From Aquila chrysaetos chrysaetos (taxonomy: Eukaryota > Chordata > Aves > Accipitriformes > Accipitridae): DNA of 64,000 nt. Within the stretch, counting starts at the first letter, position 1. Each line of letters begins with the position of its first letter. The notes under the pieces were generated by a model, which was given only the letters and a program-made list of their open reading frames with translations, did not search any database and had not been told where the DNA came from. The DNA is taken from positions 76,298,742 through 76,362,741 of the forward strand of contig NC_044007.1 of assembly GCF_900496995.4 (NCBI RefSeq). Reading direction: 5' to 3'. Position numbers and translations under genes: made by a program. Below are positions 62,342 through 64,000 of the stretch, one piece after another.

Positions 62342-64000
62342 TCCATGTGTAAAAGTCAGTAGGGATAACTGTAACTCAGCGGTGAGCCACAGTAGTGCTA
62401 GAAACACCAAATCCTCAAGTACTGAGTCGGTTCAGTCTCATGCAACTCCCACTAATTTGGCAGTCTTGGGTTAAATTCTTGTTTTCACAGCTTTCATCTC
62501 TGAAACCAGAGGAAAAAAAAATAACAGATTACCATGTGCAAGTTCTTCAGAGCATGCTATAGCAATGAACTGATGAATGAAGTAGCATGAAAGAAATAAT
62601 GGTAGCATAAGTTAAGGGTTAAGTTAGAGATACTTTGAAAAAGAAGTGAAACAGTACAATAGTTAGATTTCTTCTGGCAAAAATATCTAAACCAAAGAAC
62701 TGAGCCTTGGGGTGTAATTATATTGCTGCCACAGAGATACATATTGATTGCTGCTGTTCATGCTGACTTATTTAGAAATTTTATTAAAATTTTGAACTAC
62801 AATCAAAGATATGTTAAATGAAAAAGCACATAAGATTTAGGGGGTATTGAAGAAATGGAAACATCCTGATTGTAAAGGAGTAGAAAGAAAACTGCTTGCT
62901 TAAACACAGTGTTTCAAAGGGGAGATGACACACAAAGCTGCCCACCAGAATCCTCTGAGGACCATAATGACTACTGGTAATGTGTTTCTGGCAACTTAGT
63001 AGCAAGATCTGAGAAAGGTCCTAATTCCCCTTTCAGAAAGGCATAGAGGGAGCCAAGTAAACACTTACATGATGGTTAAAGAGGGTAATATTACTCTAAC
63101 AAAATAACAACAAGAACAGCTATTCTGTGGGGGGCTAGAAGTCCCTACTGTGCAGATCCTTGCTTTCCGAAGTGGTTCATGACCTCCAGCAGCACCCTGC
63201 CTTCTTAAATAGCAGCAGCAGCTGCTCCGTACAAATCCCAGATCCTCTATTTGTAGCAGCAGAGATGTCTCTAGGACAGTGTTTATCAATGATGTCTTTC
63301 CTTTGTCATGTGACAGTACTAATTCAAATATAATAAAGCCCAGAAGGATTTCTTTTCTCAAAATGGTGTCCTCAGTTACAAATCCTTAGCACAAATAACT
63401 GATATCTAAGAAATTGTCTCTTAATTACATAATATTCACATTGTGCTTAATATAATTATTTCCTTATAAAGTGAAGATCTGATGGTATGTGAGCTAAGCA
63501 TAGTAATTCTTTACACCAGCAGTGACTATCTTTGTTTCACTTGCCAGTTTTCTTACTAGATCCCAAGGAACAGTTTCACTCACTCAACCTGAGTGTATAA
63601 AGACTCTTGGATACTTTTTAGGCACTGTGGTCTCAACCTTGTATTCACTGAGCACTCAGAATGCACAGCCACATACAGTAAAAAAAGTTGGGTGGGCCAG
63701 GATGGCAGGAGCAGGCACCCTAGCAATATGAATTTATGTTTGCACAGCACTTTGCAGGCAAACTTCAGCTCACCTCATCTGAGCCATATATCACCTTGGG
63801 TGTGCTCACACAGTCTCTCCCTAGCTCAAAGCACACCTAGAGCTCCAGCCCAGCATCTTGGAAATAGGGACAGCCCCAGACAGAGTTTCCTCACATCTTC
63901 CTGCAAAATACAGTACACATCAACTCTAAGTGAATTCTAATTAAAACCTCGGTAAGAAGTAAGGTTTTGTAAATGGCACAGCGTGTGCATTTACAGTGAA

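Larger units (their letters stand above)
58680..64000. other. A+T-rich DNA to window end, probable first intron
   Basis: No exon, and specifically no sequence like the first DDC coding exon, was recognised. It holds a polypyrimidine tract at 59738-59803 and two close short palindromes at 62295-62341. Otherwise nothing is seen. Confidence 0.55.

Noticed and set aside
58680..64000. Search for the first DDC coding exon
   Set aside because: No frame resembling the DDC N-terminus was found, so DDC is proposed only from promoter features and gene order.

Overview
This is vertebrate, almost certainly avian, nuclear DNA. The sequence is intron-rich with GT-AG exons. It carries a CR1 LINE 3' end of the avian/reptilian type with its terminal ATTCTATG-like motif, long poly(G) runs, and two CpG islands in an otherwise A+T-rich background. 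The species cannot be fixed from the sequence alone.

The one certain protein-coding gene is GRB10 (growth factor receptor-bound protein 10) on the + strand. Twelve coding exons lie between 10000 and 33735 and encode 428 residues: the Ras-associating domain, PH domain, BPS region and SH2 domain, ending at a TGA. Every junction is GT-AG and the reading phase is kept throughout. A 3' UTR of about 3 kb follows, with the best final poly(A) signal at 36697. The usual N-terminal GRB10 exons (proline-rich region) are not in the window. A CpG island at about 7.9-9.3 kb instead holds a candidate alternative first exon (ATG at 9062, 15 codons, donor at 9107) that splices in phase to the RA exon and would give a 443-residue short-N-terminus GRB10.

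Layout: 1-6.5 kb, flank or intron with nothing recognisable; 6.5-9.3 kb, GC-rich zone and CpG island with the candidate promoter and exon; 10.0-33.7 kb, GRB10 exons, with a 258-bp imperfect palindrome in the first intron at 11.5 kb; 33.7-36.7 kb, 3' UTR; 39.6-40.25 kb, old CR1-like fragment; 40.7-41.2 kb, younger CR1 3' end; 41.3-42.8 kb, second CpG island, followed at once by a perfect HNF1 palindrome and a strong splice donor; 43-58 kb, gene-poor A+T-rich DNA with a possible decayed LTR near 53.3-53.9 kb; 58.5-58.7 kb, a TATA-containing candidate promoter and short non-coding exon; 58.7-64 kb, A+T-rich DNA without recognisable exons.

In mammals DDC (aromatic L-amino-acid decarboxylase) lies directly downstream of GRB10 in the same orientation. 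It uses an HNF1-dependent non-neuronal first exon and a POU-factor-dependent neuronal first exon. The two candidate first exons at about 42.9 kb and 58.68 kb fit that arrangement, but DDC coding exons are outside the window, so this link is inference. No tRNA, rRNA, CRISPR array or intact virus was seen.
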